From an uncultured Selenomonas sp. (GTDB lineage: Bacteria > Bacillota > Negativicutes > Selenomonadales > Selenomonadaceae): a DNA stretch of 10,555 nucleotides. The DNA lies in the NCBI GenBank assembly GCA_937915915.1, contig CALGGN010000268.1:1-10555 (forward strand), in the 5' to 3' direction. Below are positions 6,750-10,555 of this stretch, piece by piece (the stretch's first letter is position 1; the number at the start of each line of letters is the position of its first letter). The notes under the pieces were generated by a model that did not search any database, was not told the DNA's origin, and worked only from the letters and a program-made list of their open reading frames with translations. A program made the position numbers and the translations under genes.

Positions 6750-6755
6750 CTCCTT
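6750..6755 (-). promoter_or_regulatory. hslV ribosome-binding site that decides the start
   Basis: AAGGAG on the minus strand is 8 bases before ATG 6741 and 2 bases before GTG 6747. It therefore supports the shorter protein and matters for the length of the propeptide before the catalytic Thr. Confidence 0.8.
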
Positions 6756-8069
6756 CTATAAGTGATGTTCCTGAAACTTTCCCACGGCTTCCAAGGCCCG
6801 TTCCGCGAGCATCTGCTTCTTGATCTTCTTGTCCTTGATCCGCCTGTCGAGGGCGGGCAGCAGCCCGAAATTCACGTTCATTGGCTGGAAATGCTTTGCC
6901 TCTGAGGTCGTGATATAGTGCAGCATCGCCCCATGGCAGCTTTCCTCCGGAAATACCAGAGGCTCCTGCCCCATGGCGATGCGCGTGGCATTGATGCCTG
7001 CCACGAGCCCGCAGGCGGCGGACTCCACATAGCCTTCCACGCCGGTCATCTGTCCCGCAAACAGAAGACGCTGCTCACCTTTGAGCAAAAGCGTCGGCTC
7101 CAGCAGCTTCGGCGCATTCAAAAAGGTGTTGCGATGCATCATGCCGTAGCGCACGAATTCCGCATGCTCCAGTCCCGGAATCAGCCCGAACACGCGCTTT
7201 TGCTCCGGCCACTTCAGATGCGTCTGGAAGCCCACGATATTGTACAGCGTTCCCTCCGCATTGTCCTGCCGGAGCTGCACCACCGCATAGGGGCGCACTC
7301 CCGTCTCGGGATGCTCCAGACCCACAGGCTTCAACGGCCCGTAGCGGAGCGTATCCTCCCCGCGGGACGCCATGACCTCCACGGGCATGCAACCCTCGAA
7401 AAAAACAGGCTTGTCGAAGTCATGGACAGAGGCCGTCTCTGCGTGCACCAGCTCCTCATAAAAGCGCAGATATTCCTCCCTGCCCATCGGGCAGTTAATA
7501 TAAGAGGCCTCTCCCTTCCCGTAGCGGGAAGCACGATAGGCCTTCGTCATATCCACGGATTCCAAGGTCACGATGGGCGCCGCCGCATCATAAAAATAGA
7601 GGGTATCTTCCCCTGTATGGCGCGCGATATCCTCCGCCAGGGCGCCTTCCGTCAGCGGGCCGCTGGCAACGACCGTCACAAGCTCCTCTGCCATCGGGAT
7701 CTTCTGCATTTCCTCACGCAGGATCGTGACATTCGGAAGACCTTCCAGCGCCCCCGTCACATATCGGCTGAAGGCCGTGCGATCCACCGCCAGCGCACCG
7801 CCCGCAGGGACTTCTGTCGCATCGGCCGCCTCCATGACGAGGGAGCCCAGCCTGCGCATTTCCTCTTTCAGCACGCCAACCGCATTCTCCAACCCTGCTC
7901 CTCGGAGGGAATTGCTGCATACCAGCTCCGCAAAGCCCGCCGTCTTGTGCGCCGGAGTGGATTTCCCGGGACGCATCTCATACAGCACGACCTCCGCGCC
8001 GCGCTTTGCCGCCTGCCATGCCGCCTCGGAACCTGCAAGCCCCGCCCCGATGATGATGATTTTCTTCAT
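6756..8069 (-). CDS. trmFO: Methylenetetrahydrofolate-tRNA-(uracil-5-)-methyltransferase TrmFO
   Basis: TrmFO is the FAD- and folate-dependent enzyme that makes 5-methyluridine at position 54 of the T-loop in tRNA, used by most Firmicutes in place of the SAM-dependent TrmA. The protein starts with an FAD-binding Rossmann motif IIIIGAGLAGSEAAW (4-18). It contains the catalytic cysteines in ELVCSNSL (Cys51) and EGCMP (Cys227), the YFYDAAAPIV segment (158-167), the conserved RPYAVVQLRQDN (259-270), and the second FAD signature FAGQMTGVEGYVES (337-350). Length is 437 residues, as expected. I prefer ATG 8069 because it aligns with the family N-terminus; the longest frame would start at TTG 8081. 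The ribosome-binding site is weak (AGAGG about 14 bases upstream, inside csaB). It sits 8 bases after csaB and 14 before hslV, with no xerC between. Confidence 0.97.
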   Translation of the reverse strand: MKKIIIIGAGLAGSEAAWQAAKRGAEVVLYEMRPGKSTPAHKTAGFAELVCSNSLRGAGLENAVGVLKEEMRRLGSLVMEAADATEVPAGGALAVDRTAFSRYVTGALEGLPNVTILREEMQKIPMAEELVTVVASGPLTEGALAEDIARHTGEDTLYFYDAAAPIVTLESVDMTKAYRASRYGKGEASYINCPMGREEYLRFYEELVHAETASVHDFDKPVFFEGCMPVEVMASRGEDTLRYGPLKPVGLEHPETGVRPYAVVQLRQDNAEGTLYNIVGFQTHLKWPEQKRVFGLIPGLEHAEFVRYGMMHRNTFLNAPKLLEPTLLLKGEQRLLFAGQMTGVEGYVESAACGLVAGINATRIAMGQEPLVFPEESCHGAMLHYITTSEAKHFQPMNVNFGLLPALDRRIKDKKIKKQMLAERALEAVGKFQEHHL

Positions 8070-8077
8070 AGTGACTG

Positions 8078-9175
8078 TCAAGACCTCTTTTGTGCCAAAT
8101 CCACCGCAAGCTCCGCATTGCGTTCAGCTTTTCCCCGAAGCGTCGCCAAAAGCTCCGCATTCTGCCCGCGGCGCTCCGCCTTGTCCTTCCACCGCTGGCG
8201 GATCGCCTCCATGAGCTCGTCCACCGTGATGCTCGCCAGATCTCCCACGGGATGCTCCCCGATGGAATCAAGAAAGCGATCGATTTTCGGATCATAGGAA
8301 ATCCCCAGCATCGGCGTTCCCATGACTCCCGCAAAGATCAGCGCATGCAGCCGGATGCTCAGCATGAGATCCATGGAACCGACCAGCGACAAAAGCTCGC
8401 TCGTACTGTACTCATCGGAAAGGACCGTGCATTCTCCCTCCGTCATGGCGGCAATCTCCTCCGCCACCCGCACATCCTCAGGATACTGCATCGGAAGGAA
8501 CACCACTCTTGCATCCATTTCACGCACAATCGTGTCCGCTGTCTGCGCAAGTATCTTCTTGTAATATTGCAGATGCTGCCACTCACGCACGGCAATCCCC
8601 ACGACAGGCTTCGCCCCGTCCGCATGATAGCGGCGCAGGATAGCCCGCCCTGCCTCCTGCCCGACCGGATGGATGGCCAGCACGGGATCCGCCGTGCATT
8701 CGATCTGCGGGCGGCAGATCCCAAGACTGGCAAGCTCCACCAGAGAGCCCCTGTCCCGTACCGTGATGAGGTCCGCATGATTGCCGATCCATTTCATGAA
8801 AAAACGCGCCACGGTTCCGTAAATGGGGCCGATTCCCTGGGCATAAAGCATCACCCGGCAGCCCGTCAGCTTCGCCAGAAAGATGATGCACAGATAGTAG
8901 TAAAGACTCCTGCGGCTCGTCACATTCTGCAGCAGGCTCCCTCCGCCGCTGATCAAGAGATCCGCGTGGCGGAGCGCAACAAAAATCGCCGGAAAGTCAA
9001 GCCATGACACGGCCTCGACACCATGCCTCTGCTTCGTGTCCTCCGGATTCGCCGAAATCACTGTAATATTCAGTTGTGGATCGAGATCGGACAGGACTTC
9101 AATCATTGCCGCGAGCATTGCCTCGTCGCCGGCATTCCTTGAGCCGTAATACCCGGAAACCACAATTTTCGTCAT
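8078..9175 (-). CDS. csaB: Polysaccharide pyruvyl transferase CsaB
   Basis: CsaB transfers pyruvate from phosphoenolpyruvate to a sugar of a cell-wall polysaccharide, forming the ketal-pyruvate group that SLH-domain proteins bind in many Firmicutes. The 365-residue protein shows the polysaccharide pyruvyl transferase pattern: SGYYGSRNAGDEAM (7-20), ISGGGSLLQN (75-84), YAQGIGP (111-117), TVRDRGS (138-144) with a TADP motif at 161-164, and the conserved SIRLHALIFA (273-282) and GISYDPKID (291-299). The C-terminal tail (about 330-365) is charged and probably helical. No signal peptide is seen, so it should be cytoplasmic, with possible membrane association. ATG 9175 overlaps the stop of the upstream membrane-protein gene by 4 bases (ATGA), implying coupled translation and a shared pathway. 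The family is secure; the exact acceptor polymer is not known here. Confidence 0.93.
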   Translation of the reverse strand: MTKIVVSGYYGSRNAGDEAMLAAMIEVLSDLDPQLNITVISANPEDTKQRHGVEAVSWLDFPAIFVALRHADLLISGGGSLLQNVTSRRSLYYYLCIIFLAKLTGCRVMLYAQGIGPIYGTVARFFMKWIGNHADLITVRDRGSLVELASLGICRPQIECTADPVLAIHPVGQEAGRAILRRYHADGAKPVVGIAVREWQHLQYYKKILAQTADTIVREMDARVVFLPMQYPEDVRVAEEIAAMTEGECTVLSDEYSTSELLSLVGSMDLMLSIRLHALIFAGVMGTPMLGISYDPKIDRFLDSIGEHPVGDLASITVDELMEAIRQRWKDKAERRGQNAELLATLRGKAERNAELAVDLAQKRS

Positions 9176-10555
9176 GAGTTCTTGCTACGCTCCTTTGCTG
9201 CAGACAGAAGCGCCTGCCAAAGCTGAATCAAAACCATTGCCGCCATGCCGACACCGGCGCCCAAGGCTACACCGCCGATGCCGCGCACGAAGGACATGTA
9301 GATCGGCGTCCTCATGTGCGCGAAAGTCTCCACCATGGAACCCTGTCCGATCACCGCCACGATGGTCAGCAGGAAGAATACCATCGTCGGCCACTTGCGC
9401 TGCCACGCCATTGCCGCAACCATGAAAGCAGGATGCCCGATCAGGAGCTCCTTCGAGCGCGGCCTCGCATAGAACGCCTGCTCCAGAAAGGCCCGGAACT
9501 GGATTTCCAGATTCGAGACCGGCATGCCGGATGTATGACCGCTGCGCGCGATGAACACCACACCGGCGCCCAGCACGAGCAGCATACCCAGAAACGTCTT
9601 GATCTTCACGGGCATATCGAGGATCTTTTTCATTTGGTCCACGACGCCCTTCGTATCGTCCATGCTTCCGTCGAAGATGTCGAAGCGCTGCAAAAATGCG
9701 ATTGCCACCAATAGGAGCGGCAGGACAAAGGTCAGCTTGATGCCGCGGAAGATATTGAATTCCAAGAAATATTCCACATCGGAAAGGGAACCCGACAGAT
9801 AGGCCGCGCCGATCATGGAAAGCCCGCTTGTCACCAAAAGCGCAAGCGCTGCCGTTGCCATGAGCTTCGGCAGGGAAAGTTCCCCCGGCGCCTTCATGGC
9901 GCGCAGCCTGTCAAGCTGCCAGATCACCGCCAGCGCCGGGAACACATTCGCGCTGGCAAACGCCGCCAGAAGGCGGATTTTCGTGCCGCTGCCCATGAGC
10001 ACGGGTACCGCAGCCAGAAGAGCGCACAAGGCAAGCAAGCCATACTGGTATTTCGGGCGCGCATTGAGCCACGGAACCACAATCGACAGGTACAGCACGC
10101 CTGCCGCCGCAACGCCAAGCATCACGAGAGCGCGCAGGAATTTCGATGGATAGTAATTTTCGAAGGTGCCTGCCGGACCGATGGTATAGCCTTTTGCTTC
10201 CAAAAGCTCCCGCGTATCGCGGATGTATTTCATATTCGTTTCCATCAAGGAAAGGCCCGGAGCATTCTTTTCATAAATGTGCAGGAGATCGATGCGGATA
10301 TTGCGCTCCTGATCCGTATTCGACCAACGCTCCACGATGGTGCTCATCTTGAGCTTCGGCTGCTCGTCCTTCGGCACCGAGTACAGGCGCGCGATATGGT
10401 CATAGCCGATGCCCTTCGGGATCTCGTATGCCGTCTTCTGCTTGTAAAAATGCAGCTGCGTCGTCGCCTCGATAAAGCCGACCGTCATATCCCGCGCTTT
10501 CAGCTCGTCAATGGTCGTCTGCAGGGCTTTCGGCGTTCCAAGGACCTCCGGGCCG
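9172..10555 (-). CDS. DUF5693 family multi-pass membrane protein (5' end cut by window)
   Basis: The frame is open to the right edge and gives 460 residues; the family is longer, so the N-terminus lies outside. The first part (to about residue 130) is soluble and contains a segment beginning GPEVLGTPKALQTTIDELK. This is followed by about nine hydrophobic segments near 138-162, 169-188, 192-213, 230-254, 270-289, 319-336, 371-384, 389-404 and 425-448. The motif ARPRSKELLIGHPAF (363-377) is the most characteristic stretch and is what I recall from the DUF5693 family. The protein ends in a short Lys/Arg-rich cytoplasmic tail. The biochemical role is unknown. Its 4-base overlap with csaB suggests a part in making, moving or displaying the pyruvylated wall polymer, for example as a membrane transporter or glycosyl-transfer partner; that is inference from neighbourhood alone. 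No internal ATG is a convincing true start. Confidence 0.8.
   Translation of the reverse strand, partial: GPEVLGTPKALQTTIDELKARDMTVGFIEATTQLHFYKQKTAYEIPKGIGYDHIARLYSVPKDEQPKLKMSTIVERWSNTDQERNIRIDLLHIYEKNAPGLSLMETNMKYIRDTRELLEAKGYTIGPAGTFENYYPSKFLRALVMLGVAAAGVLYLSIVVPWLNARPKYQYGLLALCALLAAVPVLMGSGTKIRLLAAFASANVFPALAVIWQLDRLRAMKAPGELSLPKLMATAALALLVTSGLSMIGAAYLSGSLSDVEYFLEFNIFRGIKLTFVLPLLLVAIAFLQRFDIFDGSMDDTKGVVDQMKKILDMPVKIKTFLGMLLVLGAGVVFIARSGHTSGMPVSNLEIQFRAFLEQAFYARPRSKELLIGHPAFMVAAMAWQRKWPTMVFFLLTIVAVIGQGSMVETFAHMRTPIYMSFVRGIGGVALGAGVGMAAMVLIQLWQALLSAAKERSKNS

Noticed and set aside
6918..8297. A 459-codon open frame on the plus strand opposite trmFO and the end of csaB
   Set aside because: Same reasoning: antisense to real genes, composition of a shadow frame and no known motif.

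Overview
The window reads as a chromosomal housekeeping segment from a flagellated Firmicute (Bacillota). It is most likely a member of the Negativicutes, such as the Selenomonas group. The reasons are a CodY regulator, a folate-type TrmFO, an HslVU protease with a Bacillus-like HslV N-terminus, a CsaB-type cell-wall pyruvyl transferase with a DUF5693 partner, flagellar genes directly after codY, and moderately GC-rich genes separated by AT-rich gaps. The family-level assignment is inference. Every convincing gene lies on the minus strand, so transcription runs from the right end to the left end.

In order of transcription there are three blocks. (1) Positions 10555 to 4795 form a tightly packed run: a DUF5693 multi-pass membrane protein (5' end outside the window), csaB, trmFO, hslV and hslU. 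Junctions are a 4-base ATGA overlap, an 8-base gap, a 14-base gap and a TAAATG join, so this is almost certainly one operon. (2) Positions 4794 to 3817 are the codY unit: a 158-base AT-rich leader with a possible promoter and a good match to the CodY operator, then codY, then a strong rho-independent terminator. (3) Positions 3816 to 1 are the start of a flagellar operon: a sigma-A-type promoter, then flgB, flgC, fliE, fliF and fliG (3' end outside the window).

The genes cover four jobs. DUF5693 and CsaB point to a cell-envelope polymer carrying ketal-pyruvate. TrmFO makes m5U54 in tRNA. HslV and HslU form an ATP-dependent protease. CodY senses nutritional state. The flagellar genes encode proximal rod proteins, the MS ring, its rod adaptor and the rotor switch. 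The order trmFO, hslV, hslU, codY, flgB, flgC, fliE, fliF, fliG matches the classical Bacillus subtilis cod/fla-che region except that xerC (codV), which lies between trmFO and hslV in B. subtilis, is absent.

Three likely start sites differ from the longest open frame: flgB (ATG at 3649), hslV (ATG at 6741) and trmFO (ATG at 8069). I see no mobile element, CRISPR array, tRNA or rRNA, and no gene-free stretch longer than about 210 bases. No wholly new system is evident. The most interesting points are the regulatory node around codY, the altered effector-pocket residues in CodY, the HslV N-terminus, and the poorly characterised DUF5693/CsaB pair.
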